Shown: one piece after another, positions 26,834 through 44,617 of the stretch
Position numbering within the stretch: position 1 is the first letter of the stretch
Layout: each line of letters opens with the position of its first letter
Source: Chrysomallon squamiferum
Taxonomy: Eukaryota > Mollusca > Gastropoda > Neomphalida > Peltospiridae
Reading direction: 5' to 3'
Assembly (NCBI GenBank): GCA_012295275.1
Contig: CM022669.1
Span: 3,596,494-3,658,993 of the forward strand
DNA length: 62,500 nt
Program-made: the position numbers and the translations under genes
The notes under the pieces: generated by a model
What the model saw: the letters and a program-made list of their open reading frames with translations, nothing else
What the model was told of the DNA's origin: nothing
Databases searched by the model: none

Positions 26834-29420
26834 GGTAGAGGAAAATAGGATACGACTGGTCTGTAAGCAGACCCCTAGAGAGACATAGTGAGAGACACTT
26901 AGATTTGTCAACAGGCGTGTTTCAATTATCCAATAACATGGTCATTGGATTCACATGTAATTGAATGTGGTCAACGTAACGCAGCTGCATGGAGTCAAGT
27001 ATATTGATATTTTCTTTGGTGGCCCTGTTTATATTTCTGTGTTAACATTGCTCAGTAATTATGATGGATCGGGAGCCAGCCGGTTTGTCACGAGACTAAT
27101 TATTGTTTCATCACTTTTTATTTATTTTTTATTTTATTTTTTTCAAATCCATTACGAACGTCCTGAGAGTCTGGGACACTTGAGACTTGGGAACAAACGC
27201 TTTTCCTACTCAGTGACTCTTCTGCTTGCACAGACATCATTGATCGTTTCAATGTATATGTCTGAATGAATCATTTTGTTTTGTTGAAAAAAAAAAAAAA
27301 AAAAAAAAAAGAAGAAGAAGACGAATAGTTAAATCCACTAACTGAATCGGGATTTATAACCTAACCTCCTTCACCTCGATCATTCCTTGCGACGTACTTT
27401 TATAAATACCATTGATCCTTTGGGGATGCATATTTGGGACAAAAGAATAAGAAAAGGAGAAAGTGGTTCTTCCTAGATTTTTGTACATTTCGATCGATTC
27501 CGTTCTCTTGTCGATCGATTGCAAACGTAAGCACGAATAACAAGTCTACTGCAGTGTGATTTACACTGATCTCCACGCCCGACATTACCCGACTGAGTGT
27601 AGTCGCGTAATAAATATAAACGCCGTTTCTAATAATAAACGTACGATAAACCACGTCCTGGGCAGATTATTAAACTGGTATTGTTATTCTAACGTGTGTT
27701 CAGCTGTTATCGTTACACAGCAGATACATTTTATTGTATAGCAATATCTGCATGATAATGTTTTCAGCTCGATTTGCTTTAATTGTTTTGTTTTAATTTA
27801 TATTTTTTGGTCTCAAACCGGAAGAATTGCCAAGGTCAAGGACGTGTTGAATTTCTATTTTGAATAAATGTGGTTAATTTCTTTAGTTGAATGTCCTCGA
27901 TTATTTATTTCTATTTTGAATCAGGAAAACTTAGTAAGGTTAATTTCTAATTTCAAAGATTTTTTTTTATTTTTCTTCTACGCGATGCTAGCTACACAGA
28001 GCAGAAATATGTAAATAGCGCTGTGTTAATATTTTTAAATTATCATTATCGACATCAGTACTTTATTTATTTATTTATTTATTTATTTACTTGTTTATTT
28101 CACATCCTGAAGTCTTCTCAACCTATGTTCAACGTTAGAATTTAAATCGATGACAAAAAAAAAAAAAAAAAAAAGTAAAAAAAATATCTACAAGATGAAA
28201 ACGAAAAGGATAAAAAAAGAGAAAACTGTTCAATCGATAATAATGGTTAAAAAGTCACATTGTGCACGAAATCAGTAATAAAAAAAAAAGAAAGAAAAGA
28301 AAAGAACGAAAAAAAGAAGCCAGTATTTTACAATTAATCTCTGGAAACAACTATAAATAAAAATAAATAAATATCAGGCTGTTAACAGTAATTGAAGCTG
28401 ATTGCTACGTTATCCTCAGTTTCTTTGGAACCATATTTGTTTGAGGGTTTTTTTGGGGGGGTTGCAGTGTATTATAAGAATAAAACAAAGAATAAATTAC
28501 TGAATGAATGGATGGATAAAATATTGAACAAGTGAATGAATGGATGAATGACTGTACAAAGTAATGACTAAATGATCGGATGAATGATTGAACTGCACAG
28601 ATGAATGAAATACAACAAATTTAATTTTTTAATGAAATTAATCGTTAGCCTCTTCTTTTAATGCTGGTATTAAAAACTGAAGTTAGTTAAATATACAGTT
28701 AAAACATTTTTTTTTTCTGTTTTATTTGTAAAGACAAATCCCGTTTATAATTTTAATCATAATTTTTAATTAATGCACATTGTCTTTCTTAACAATTTCC
28801 TTGCTTTGTATTGCGTGCCTACGTGTATAATATTAAATGCGCATGTTTTCTCAATCTGTTTTACAAGAATGTGCAGACTGAAAGCTGTACACATTAAATC
28901 ACAACAACTGACAGCTTTACAACTATAAACTTAATTCTATTCCAGACATTAAATCGTAGAAAAAGAAACAATAACTGCTTTTATATCTACAGAAGTAATT
29001 ACAATACGTATACCAGTTATTTATTACTAGAGAGATTTCCGTCCTTTCAGCAAGGAAAAAAAAAAAAAAAAAAAAAAAAAAACATACTAGAAAATCTTTA
29101 TACTGACAAACAGACAAATAATTAAACAGAAAAATAATCAAAACAAGAACCACAGATTTCTCATGCTTAAGTAATAAAATCTTGATAAACTGTTTAACTA
29201 ATGAATAAATTGTTGGTCGACTAAATGCGCAGATGACTCACTGAATGAGTGAATTAATAAAAGAATGATTGAGTGAATGAATAAATCGATAATTGGTTGA
29301 CTGATTGAATGATTATCTGATTTAATGATGAACTGACAGACTAACTGAATGAATAAATTAGAAACTGGTTGACTGGTTCACATTTCAAGCTATTTTAATA
29401 TTAACTTCCAAATAAACAGT
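26833..29420. other. Non-coding, no gene seen
   Basis: AT-rich sequence with poly-A runs (27287-27310, 28157-28174, 29056-29082), an ATTT run (28066-28090), and two stretches of degenerate GAAT/GGAT/TGAC tetranucleotides (28500-28620 and 29200-29370). Confidence 0.45.
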
Positions 29421-29428
29421 TTTGGTAT

Positions 29429-29545
29429 GACGATGATATGGGAGGAAACCCACGTGCTACTCTAATCAGCAACAATAAATCTTTTAAATGCACCTTCCCA
29501 CTAATGGGAGAAAAACACATACCACGGCCTTTGATTAAATCAGCC
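29429..29545 (+). mobile_element. Mollusc-type SINE fragment
   Basis: The blocks GGGAGGAAACCCACGTGCTA, then AATCTTTTAAATGCACCTTC and ACATACCACGGCCTTTGATT appear in order. They correspond closely to the central part of an abundant repeat I recall from gastropod genomes (GGGATCTTTTATATGCACC... CATACCACGGCCTTTGATA). Head and tail are missing or decayed. Support for family identity is memory, not a database search. Confidence 0.6.
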
Positions 29546-29547
29546 AC

Positions 29548-29596
29548 AGAGCAGTTTGAAGCAGACGACTACAGAGCAGTTTGAAGCAGACTACAG
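29548..29596 (+). repeat. 24-bp tandem duplication
   Basis: ACAGAGCAGTTTGAAGCAGA occurs twice, about 24 bases apart, immediately after the SINE fragment. Confidence 0.8.
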
Positions 29597-29960
29597 AACA
29601 AATGGCACACAAGAATTGTTTGTGCTGTCAAACAAGCCCGGGGGGCAGAACTGTGCAAGACAGACATAAAGTACTCGTGGTATTTGTAATAGCTAGCTGC
29701 TAGTTAAGAAATATTATCTGAGACAAAACTGTATTTATAAATAATTAAGAGACATCTGTTTAATATGACTGTGAACTTGTACCGTTTCTCATATACACTT
29801 ATCTGACAACTATTTACCGGAAGCGAACCACTCGAGGCATGTTTGTTGATTGCTAATTAATCACGTCCAGCTTCCATTTAACCAGACCTTGCATATACAG
29901 GCGGAATATATCTGAAAGAGAACAGACCAGTTTAGAAACGATAGGAGAAAATCAGTGCAG

Positions 29961-31590
<1,630 letters not shown>

Positions 31591-31599
31591 TTTAATCGC

Positions 31600-32112
31600 T
31601 ATTTGATCGCGTAGTCAGTATGATTTAATTTTCAAGGCATAGAACGTTTTAACAGCAAGATATCGAACGGCTTAATCAAAAAATATTAAAAGACTTAATG
31701 GAAAAACACTGAACTACTTAATCGAAAGATACTGAACAATTTAATCGAAGAAGTGAATTAAGACACTGAACTAAGATATTTAATATGTTGATCTCAAAAT
31801 ATTTAATAATATGAACACAAGACACTGAGTAACTTGATCGCAAGCCTTACAGCGACTTTATCGCAAGACAATGAACGAAGTGATCGTACGACAGTGAAAA
31901 ATGTAATCGCGAACAACGGAACAACTTGACTGCAAAACGCCGCAAGAAATTTAACGACTTGATCGCAAGACATAGAAAAACTTAAGCCGGTGGTAAACGT
32001 AATCGCAAACAACGGAACAGTTTGACTGTAAAACACCGCAAGGTTTTACCGCAAGAAATTGAACGACTTGATCGCAAGAAATTGAAAGATTGATCGCAAG
32101 AAACTGAACGCC
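31600..32112. repeat. Decayed minisatellite of roughly 25-bp period
   Basis: A unit like ACTTGATCGCAAGAAATTGA plus ACG recurs throughout, for example TTAATCGAAAGATACTGAAC near 31720 and several near-identical copies between 32060 and 32112. Right-hand units are the most alike. The open frames rich in Leu, Ala, Cys and Asp (minus strand, 31803-32133) are translations of this array. Confidence 0.75.
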
Positions 32113-32820
32113 ATTATTACATGACACGATCAATGGGGAAACTTTTAACTTTTATAATTTTTCCTTGCTCCATTTTTCTTCTTGTCAATTAACCAGACAC
32201 TTTCGAGAATATATAATCATAGAATTAACACAAGAACATCACCGGCAATATTCAGAATGGTTTGGTGAATATATAAATTTGTTAAAAAAAAATAAAAAAA
32301 ATACAAGAACAAAAAAGAAAAAAACGACCATTTATTTAATTATTTTTTTAAATATTTTTTTTCTTACATGCAAGCAAAATATTGATCGACTTGTGTCAGT
32401 ATAATAATGTCTAATAATAGAAAGAAACGGAGAAATAGCAATCGAAATAAAATAATCGATGTTTTCTCAAAGCAAGATATGTTTTGGTCATCACAACGTG
32501 TTGGCGAGGCTAGCTGAAAGAATGAACCATGTCGTGCGCTACCACGTTGCATGTTATCACCCAGTATAATACAGCAGTCAACGAGGTGACGTTTCTCTGT
32601 TGGAATTAATGAACTTCTGTTCGTCTCTCATTGCATTACTCTTATAATATTTCTAGGGCTAAGAGGTCGCTCCTTCTCGTAAGCGTGTCTCTGTAACACA
32701 ATACTCGCAAGTCATATTGTAATAAATAAATAATAGAATGGTCAGTTTGCCTGTAAAATATATTTCATATTAACCTATTTAATACTGTTCATTGTGCAGA
32801 AGTCCTTGTTTATATATACT

Positions 32821-32825
<5 letters not shown>

Positions 32826-32879
<54 letters not shown>

Positions 32880-32943
32880 ACGCACACACAGACATACTCA
32901 CATATATACATATATACATACATACATACATTCACACACACAC

Positions 32944-32976
<33 letters not shown>

Positions 32977-33066
32977 TACACAACATACATATATACATAC
33001 CAAGATATATACATATATACATATATACACACATACATACATATAAACACCATACATACAAAGATA
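32826..33066. repeat. CA and ATAC microsatellite cluster
   Basis: A long CA run (32826-32874) is followed by interspersed CATA, AT and CA runs. All open frames here are repeat translations. Confidence 0.95.
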
Positions 33067-33654
33067 TATAATTGCCAATAAACACCTACACAAACAGACA
33101 AATTTCGCATTAGAATTAATCAGCATGCTTGACAGTTAAGTAAAACTCGGTAGATTTTAAATTACGGAAATAATTTCTTGTTATATTGTTTTAAAGAGCA
33201 CTGTGGCGCCATAGACCTGAACAATTCACTTGAAGTGTGCTGTTAAATGTGAATCTAAGAAATTAAAAACATTCACCTCATTTATTTATCGCAGCATTCC
33301 ATTTTTATAAAATCTAACAAAATAACGACGATCGTTTGTCTGTTTATAACAATGTTTCGATGTCTGTGTGCGTAATACATAATACACATATAACGAGACA
33401 TTCGTACATATATACATATATAATACATACATACATATATAAATAAATACAGACAGATAGATAAACAGATGTATGTCTATAAAGACTACAACAATCTTTA
33501 CATAAACATAAATAATTCATATATTCACACAAGCATACGAATACGCATTAAAATTTAAATTTTTCACGGACATTTTTATTTAGTGTGTTTATAAAAAAAA
33601 AATGATTGGCCAAAATAGAAACTGTTTTAACATATTATAATTACAATTTAGGTA

Positions 33655-33657
33655 TAA

Positions 33658-33688
<31 letters not shown>

Positions 33689-33707
33689 AAATAAATAATA
33701 ATAAATA

Positions 33708-33795
<88 letters not shown>
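33655..33795. repeat. AAAT then AAT microsatellite
   Basis: (AAAT)n followed by more than 80 bases of (AAT)n. Confidence 0.95.
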
Positions 33796-34347
33796 TATTA
33801 CTACAATGTTCCTGAAACAACGCTTCGACTTCATTATCCTCGCTAGTTGTAAATTAAAATATTAAAATAACTCTGCGCGGGACTTATCGATTAAAACAAC
33901 AAAACTCACCTTCGCCTTTTATCCAGGAAACCAACAACAGACTTTAAACTGACTCAAACTTGTTAATTTTAAAACATGACAACTGTTAAACCTTCCGACC
34001 CCATGCGATGAACCGCATGTATAATTCTCATAAAACGCTGGTTAAACGGGGGGCCTTTCAAAGATGAAATTGTTGTCGAATTCCAAGTGAATCACATTTT
34101 AAAAATAAAATTATCTAGCTGCCTCGTTTTCAGTCAGTCCCACGTTCTCGGCTAACGATCCGCATAATCTATAAATCAACGTGCCGATTACTTCCAGTAC
34201 ATTCCGTAGATAGCAAACATCATTCAATAAAGCATAATGTATGCAATTAACGGACAAAAACTTTCCAAAGGTCACTTATTACTCCATTATTGGTTAAATT
34301 CCTAAACTATAATCATAGTAACTAGTTAACCAGTTCTGCGAATACGC

Positions 34348-34393
<46 letters not shown>
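34348..34393. repeat. Poly-A run
   Basis: 44-45 consecutive A. No retrocopied gene or SINE body was recognised upstream. Confidence 0.9.
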
Positions 34394-34395
<2 letters not shown>

Positions 34396-34538
34396 AAAGA
34401 AAATTGTGTTGGTTTCTAATCAGGTAATGATGTATCCAAGCTTTCAGATCTCAACTCATTTAAATTAATAATGCGTTCACTCCTGACTAGCATGCACGTG
34501 ATGCTTACTTAACATTGAAAGGCGTCCGCTGTTTTAAA

Positions 34539-34593
34539 ATTTTAATAATTTTACGGGTAAATGGAATAGAAACAGAAACAGAGAGAGAGACAG

Positions 34594-34661
<68 letters not shown>
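34539..34661 (+). repeat. Dispersed repeat with GA-tract tail, copy 1
   Basis: Positions 34539-34586 match 37182-37229 almost base for base (shared core TTTACGGGTAAATGGAATAG followed by AAACAGAAACAGAGAGA). Both copies run directly into long GA tracts, here through a CACA break. Confidence 0.85.
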
Positions 34662-34662
<1 letters not shown>

Positions 34663-34767
34663 AAAAACTGAATGAAAAGAATACGCAGAAGCTATTTATT
34701 CTATAACTTTATTCCAGTATCATTTAAAATAAATAAATAAATAACTTAAATAAATAATAATGATAAT

Positions 34768-34771
34768 GACA

Positions 34772-34836
<65 letters not shown>
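34768..34836. repeat. AAT microsatellite
   Basis: About 22 AAT units. Confidence 0.95.
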
Positions 34837-34837
<1 letters not shown>

Positions 34838-35179
34838 GTTAATTGTATAAACAATAATTCTAATACATACACATTTCTACAGTAATTTTAACTTATTAAT
34901 TAAAATTATTTATAATCCAAAATAAGTCAAACGAGCGTTAAGCACAATTATCAGTTTTATAAATTTTGAAACGTTAACAATGACGTGACGTCATACGGTG
35001 TTTACGTAATGTAGGGATTCAGATACTGCTAAAAGAAGATCAATACTTATTCATCTATTTAAAGAAAAGGGGTAAAGGTTTATTTATATATTTGTTTATT
35101 TATTACTCTTTCTTTCAGATAATATTTCCCTGTGTGTATGAAGTGTGTGTACGTATGTCAGTGAACTAAGCGAATTTAA

Positions 35180-35181
<2 letters not shown>

Positions 35182-35244
<63 letters not shown>
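35182..35244. repeat. GT microsatellite
   Basis: Uninterrupted (TG)n of about 62 bases. Confidence 0.95.
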
Positions 35245-35247
<3 letters not shown>

Positions 35248-36716
35248 AAATATAAATATCCCAAGGTGCATCGGTATGTAAAAACACAACCAACAAATTT
35301 AAATATTTAAAAAAAATTAAGAAAATAAAAGAAACCTTATATACACCACGGTTCGTTAATTAACGGTTTTACTGAATTAGCTGAAATGAAAATACTTAAC
35401 GTCTAAGTAACAGAAGCAGATGTAGAAGACAACTTAAATCTATTTACCAGGCTATGTCAAACAAGACAACAGACATCGATGAAGATCTTCGATATTTTCA
35501 AATCTCGCAACACACGTGACTTTGTAGACTGCAGGAAAGCAGCTCTGAATGAGCTTTGGGCAATGCTATATGTCAGCTGCTAGTTCAGTATAATTGTATT
35601 ACTTAGAAGATATTTTTCGTGGATTTTATTTTATTTTATTGTATTATTTTTTTTCGATTATTAAAATAAAATTTTACTTATATATATATATATTATTTTA
35701 TTTTTCAAATATGGACCATTTATTGTATAAAACAAAACAAACAAATAAACAAATAAATAAATAAATAGCTAATAATACTAATATATATTATGCTTTATTA
35801 TTTATTTATTTTTTTATTTGTTTTTTTAATTTTATATAATTTATTCTTATTTATTTATTTATGTATTTTTACTTATATTATTTATTTATTTATTTTTATT
35901 TGTTTTAAATTTATATATATATGTATATATATATGCTTTTTTGTCAAAATCTTAAAATCTAGTTTCTAAGTGTTTATGTTTGTAATTCATTTTTTATTTT
36001 TCATAATTGTTTTGTTTTAATTAATTAATTAATATATTTTGTATACATTTTATCTTTCGCTCAGTGTTTCAAGATAAATTTATTTTTTTTATTTTTCAGA
36101 TGTGTAATTATTTCATAATTCTGCGAATAATAAAACCAGTAATATTTCTTTTTTCTTTTAATAACTTTTCAAAAAGTCTTTCAACCTTCTTAGAATTTTG
36201 GCAGCGTGTTGACGCAGCATTCTCTGATTTTGCTAAGCCGTTCATTCAATATGAAGATGTCCTTATGTTTACTTCTTATTAGAACTGTCAAGTGTCTTGG
36301 CAGGCTGTCAATGTCTAACAGTGACAACGCAATCTTTGGAAAAACTTTTCGCTCGCCGGAGAACCCTTAACAAGACGTTTTATTGACTTCCAAATAAATT
36401 GAACGCCGCCATTTCATTATGACAAAATGGCTACTCGTGTCGTCTGCTCCTTGCTTCTAGTTGTGTACAGTGAAGTAGTTAATTAAAAAGAGTAATGAAC
36501 GAAAGAGGGAACAAGTTCCTAATTAAAATAAATTGGCATTGTGTTGATTTATTAATCTTTTAAAATAATTACTGCTTTGGTTATCGGTGTATTTATTTAT
36601 TTATTTTGAAGAGTTGCAACCATAAACAATAGGTTGTGTGTTTGGGATAGGAAATAGGACTTTATTAATATTACTGTTTTAATTTAATTTACTCATATTT
36701 TTTTTCAATTTTATTT

Positions 36717-36751
<35 letters not shown>

Positions 36752-37181
36752 CATTATTATTATTATTTTTTTAGGTATCTTGTTTACAATGAAAGCTATT
36801 CAACATGGCACTCAGCCTACGTAGGTTTTAACAATCCAAATGTGTTCTGCAGGCAACATTAAACATCCCTGAATGAAGTTTACGAGATTCGGTAAATTTC
36901 AATGAAAGCAGTTTTCATCAATGCGATACGCAACAATTACCAATAACATTAATAGTGAGAGAACAAAGCGAAAACAACCACAACAGTGGATATAATACTA
37001 GTGGTGGCACATTGGAAAAACATCTATGACAATTGTTTTTAATTTGATTTTTGATTTTGCCTTGAATTGATGTTTTGTTTTTAATTTTTTTTTTTTATTT
37101 AGAGTATTTTTTTATTAATGAATTCTTTACAATTGGACATAAAAGCAATTGTGTGGAGACCGAAAAAAAAAAAAAGCCTAC
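35245..37181. other. Non-coding, no gene seen
   Basis: Very AT-rich with ATTT/AAAT runs (35610-35940) and an ATT run (36727-36770). A 72-codon frame at 36064-36282 matches nothing I recognise. Confidence 0.45.

Positions 37182-39670
<2,489 letters not shown>

Positions 39671-39745
<75 letters not shown>
39671..39745. repeat. CA-CT compound microsatellite
   Basis: (CA)n of about 38 bases joined directly to (CT)n of about 36 bases. Confidence 0.95.
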
Positions 39746-39747
<2 letters not shown>

Positions 39748-41814
39748 CCAAAACTCGAATAAAGTGTGTTGTGAAATTAAACATGACTTGATTTAATTTT
39801 ATCTTAAAGCAATGAATTATCCAATTATTATTATTATTATTATTATTAATTTAGCATAAATTACGACTGAAAAGAATATATTTCTCTCTGTCTCTCGCTC
39901 TCTCTCTTATTTATTTATTTATTTTTTTTATCAGAAGCATGCCTTTGAAATGTATACATGACAGTACAAATTATTTTGAAAAACGAAAAAAAACGAAACG
40001 TAAACTAATGTACATAATTTACTAGTTTATTGTTTTGAGCGAATTATTGTAGTTAAAAATATTGTATTATAATAAAATAATAATGATATTATTATTATAC
40101 AGCATCTGAATACCACTCTCTTATCTTTTCACAGCTCTCATAAAGTACGTGGCGGTCGGACACTTGTATTTGTTTCTGACTTGAATAGAAAATCTTTAAC
40201 GGAAAATCAGTCCGCCATCGACCCTATGACGTCACACCTACAGGAAAATCGTAGATTGCAGAAATATTCTAACTGTAGTCATCTACTGTTATATTCTTAT
40301 TAAGTAAGATTGGAATTTGATATATAAAGCAATCAAATGTAACTCGGAAATATGCAGAGTATTTCTTCGCATAACGATAGTACACTTTACACGGAAGCTG
40401 TGTTTTGAAAAGATACCTTTAAGTCAGAAGCATATTGCTGACTCATTTGTTCGTGTCTGTATGACGTAGATGTTATAACCGTCTAGTAACCATGTAAATT
40501 TAATTTAATTTATGAATCTGGAACATTATCTTCAATAAAATGCTTGTTAAAAATTAAAGGCTTTTCAGAAAATGTGGTACCGATTAACTGAAAGAAATAT
40601 AACTCGTTTAAACGTTATTTACTGTACTAAAGCTTTCTTAAAAACTGACACAAGATTCCATAAGGTATGTCTGAATTATAACGTCATAAAGACATCATTA
40701 ATAATCATAAGATTAATTAATTTTGTGGAAACTAATAAAGCTTTATTTTATCAATGACTGCTATTGCCGTTACTGCTATTATTAATAAAAGCATTTGCAA
40801 CAACAATGATAATAATATAGTAATAGTAGAACGATACGAAAAACAATAAAAGTTGTTAATATACTTCAACGTTTTCTAAAAGATGGTTGTTAAGTTTCTT
40901 TTTTCATTATCATTTTGGTTAATTTTTGTTAATAATGAGAAGTAGTTTTAGGTTTATGATTGGCAGGATTATTTTCGGTATGAAGCCGTTAATATTTCAT
41001 TTATGACGTATAAATGTTTATTTTTATTTATTTCTTTTCATTTTTACGAAATGGACATCGATTTTAGATATATTACATCTGTTTTCCAGTAATGGTCGCT
41101 TGTATTACATTTATGACCAGTAATGTGTTTTTCGGATTTTACTTTTATTTCATTAATGCCTACAAATAGCACATTTTATTTTATTGCTTTCTTTTTATGA
41201 GTTAAGAACATCAGTGTATTTTGTTGTTTGCTGTTGTTGTTAATTTTAATTTTAATATGGAAAGAATGTATAACATCTATATATATATATTATAAAGGAT
41301 ATCATGATTTAAGAGAGGAACCACGATTTTTAAGAAAGGGTAGAATAATTGTGTTGGAGATAATATTTAGAACAGCAAGAACTTTGTTATAAAGAAAACG
41401 AAAACATCTGACAGAGTATAAATAATTCACAATAAAATACTAATACAAAAATTATTCCTAATAATAAACACTTTAAAACAAAATTTGTTTGGGTTCCAAC
41501 ACTTTTCTGATTTCAAAAGACCCAACAAAAAGAAGAAAACAAATGGAAAAACAGTTTTGTAAATAACTTTTATTTATTTTACATAAGGTTCAATACCGTT
41601 TTAACTGCAGAGCAATATTACAGGTTTAGTAAAATCTAAATTCACGTCTGAAACACTTAGCAAATGGTAAAACAAAACCAATAAATAGTGAATGTACTAT
41701 TTTTTCACTGTAAAATAATTATAATAATGGAAACAAAAATTAATGACATGTCTTTTAAAAGACACAAACAATTGCTTATCATACGTAACTGATATTAATG
41801 TTTTTCACATTATA

Positions 41815-41896
41815 TTTATATATGTATATATATATATGTGTGTGTATATATATATATATATGTATATATGTGTATATATATATATGTATATATGTA

Positions 41897-41950
<54 letters not shown>

Positions 41951-42030
41951 ATATATACACATAATATACATACATAAATATATATATATATGTATGTATA
42001 GGCATATATATATATATGTATATATATAAT
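41815..42030. repeat. AT/GT-rich low-complexity block
   Basis: Alternating TATA, TGTG and ATAC runs, including a pure AT run at about 41907-41942. Confidence 0.9.
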
Positions 42031-42214
42031 CTGTATATAACATTGTCATTACAAATAACATTACATGTTATGAATACACAGATATGCACATAAAGACAAA
42101 TTTACAAGATGCACTTGTTTTAATGGTTTACATGTTTGAGACTGAACAATCAGGTTTTGTTCTTGCAATCACCAACCTAAATGAGAAGAAAATAATTACA
42201 GATGTAACAGAAGC

Positions 42215-42217
<3 letters not shown>

Positions 42218-42277
<60 letters not shown>
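42218..42277. repeat. GA microsatellite
   Basis: (GA)n of 60 bases. Confidence 0.95.
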
Positions 42278-42280
<3 letters not shown>

Positions 42281-44422
42281 ACATGAACATATTACATTGT
42301 AGTTGAATAATTACATTGCACATTTTATTCAACACATACAGAAATTTAATGTTAACATTATTTATATAATATCTATGATTTGATTCTGTAATAGCACTTC
42401 AAATGTAGAAAATTAATTATCCTACATTTATATATTCACAAAATTAATTTAACAATTTTTAACAAGAATTTAACACCCATTATTATAGTTTTATAGGAAT
42501 CACACAAATATATTGCAACAACAATAATTTAAAATTTAATTTTTTGAAACTAAAAGTATGCTTTACTACATTCAGTTCAAGAAATATTAGCAGGCTAATT
42601 AAAAGGAACATGATAATTTTCCTATCATAAAAACATTAAAATCAGTTTTAATCAGTGAATTATTTTCTTATACTAAAATTAGTATTGGAAGATAAAGCTG
42701 GGTTATATTTTGGCTTTTATTAGCTCACAATGTGAAAGTATTATCCTTGTAGTTCACAGGCTTTGAGCAAAATGACAGATTTTAAATGGATTGGAGATAG
42801 AGAACTATTTCAGTGGTTGTTTTTCATGTTTGTGCATGATGGCAGCACTAGTCACAAGAACAGTAATGTTACCCTATATACAGTGGTTTTGCATAATAAC
42901 AATAAGAATAAAACAATGATTATGAAAGTTGTTAAATACAAAGGACTGAACTTTCACACAGTGACTGATGAGGACAGAATCACACCTAAGTATTTGTAGT
43001 AAAACTAACCTTCTAGTCTGCTTTGGTGAAGAAATTTAAGTGTTTATACTGATGAGCAACAGTTTAAAAATTAAAGCATCGAGAAAATAATGAAATTAAC
43101 AAAAACAAATTATAATTATCATAAATTACGAAAAATAAAATCATCTATTGGTAATATTAGCAGAAGAAATGTTACGTAAATACAATAGTGATAATTATAA
43201 TAGTAGTAGCAATGGTAGTGGTAGTAGCAGCAGTAGTAGAATTCTGTTATCACTGTCAGTAATGAAGGCTTTGCACATCAAGACAAATGTAATCCAATCA
43301 AATATAAAATATACATTTAATGAAAATGTAAATTTGTATATTGTCAATGCTGCATTTATAGCTACTTTTCTTTTAAAAGCCATTATTTCAAATTATATAG
43401 ATTAGTTATCACAGTGAATTAAAATTTGTATTTTTATGCTCATTATTAGATTGATAAGTTTGGCTTACTATATTCACATTGTTTAAAATATAAATATTAT
43501 AAACATATTATAAAACTTACATGCACATCAAGATACAGAAACGCATATGTAAATGAGTAAAAAATGCATCAAATTATAAAAAAATGGGGGTTTAATAAAA
43601 TATTAAGTTTATTTTAATGACTAGGTGGTATATATCTGTGGGCACCTTTCTTACATGGTCATAATGAATATCAATGAATATTAATTAATTAGAATGCTGC
43701 CTTGAAAAGTGTAGCATTACTGTTTCTTATGAAAATGAACACAATTTTATAAATAAACAAGAGTCCATCCCATTAAATCTCATCTTCAGCATGCATTTTC
43801 TAATCATACAGTTTTAATCAGATGACTTGGTTTCAGACAAGATGTTAAAATGCTTTTGATATTGGTAGTTTTCTGATGTTTTATATAATAATTTAATAAA
43901 TATTAAAAAACTAAGTACATTAACACAAAGGTAAATGGTAAACAGGTTATTTCTTTTTTTGTTATTATTATACAGGAACATGAAGGTTGAAGGATATAAA
44001 AATTAGTGATGCTTAACAAGGCAAAAAATTGTACATAAACACACCTACACAGACACACTATGGTTAAGAAAAAGATAACTTACATTCAAAAAATTTCAGT
44101 GAATAAAAAAGTTAATATATTTTCAACATAAAGAAGTTCTCTTGTTATTCTCTATAACAGTTGTCTTTGTTGACTTGAAAATTCACTACAAAGCAATAAT
44201 GTATTTTTTTATTTAAATCAGTGCATGATAACAAACTTGAAAAATAATATATTTATAGCCATTTAACAATATATACATTTGATGATTCTCTCAGTATTAC
44301 AATAATTTTATGTAAATACAGATTTATAAAGATAACAAATATGGAGTGTTATGTCAATGATGCATTGGTCAGAAATGGAGGAAAACACTGAAGGAAGGAA
44401 CGAAGGGAAATAACTCTGATTA

Positions 44423-44490
44423 TCAATTGACCTGAGGATAACTGGCAGAAACATCTTCTAAACGTCCAGATTTCATTCCACGTCGTTTTT
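44423..44490 (-). pseudogene. Probable out-of-frame remainder of the GLMP tail
   Basis: Reading past a five-base A run (plus-strand T5 at 44486-44490) in the alternative frame gives a basic juxtamembrane stretch (KRRGMKSGR), then LEDVSASYPQVN and a stop. This has the shape of the human cytosolic tail, which is basic residues then YQSIN and stop. It is therefore likely coding sequence put out of frame by one base, either a sequencing error or a real variant. Confidence 0.6.
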
Positions 44491-44617
44491 AACACAGATA
44501 AACACTCCTCCACACAGAATTATCACCACTGGGATTCCCAGGCCAGAAGATATAATTGCAATAACAAAAAATGAAATTTTATCTACTGGAGCATTTCCAA
44601 ATCCTAGCGTTGCAGAC
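44473..44617 (-). CDS. GLMP: GLMP exon 6 (transmembrane segment, truncated tail as read)
   Basis: Acceptor TGACCAG|GTCTGC completes the Trp of SW-SATLGFGNAPVDK. The transmembrane helix runs ISFFVIAIISSGLGIPVVII and on to GGVFICV. The frame then ends at TGA (44475-44473). In the frame shifted by one base the tail would continue to a stop at 44425-44423 and end YPQVN. Confidence 0.85.

Larger units (their letters stand above)
39746..44400. other. Intergenic sequence downstream of GLMP
   Basis: No exon is recognised. The stretch contains an AT/GT-rich block (41815-42030), a GA run (42218-42277) and AGT triplets (43199-43240). A perfect TGACGTCA lies at 40227-40234. The right end (about 44100-44422) may be the GLMP 3' UTR. 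Confidence 0.5.

Noticed and set aside
34348-34393. Poly-A tail of a processed retrocopy
   Set aside because: No coding or SINE-like body was recognised immediately upstream and no target duplication was found.
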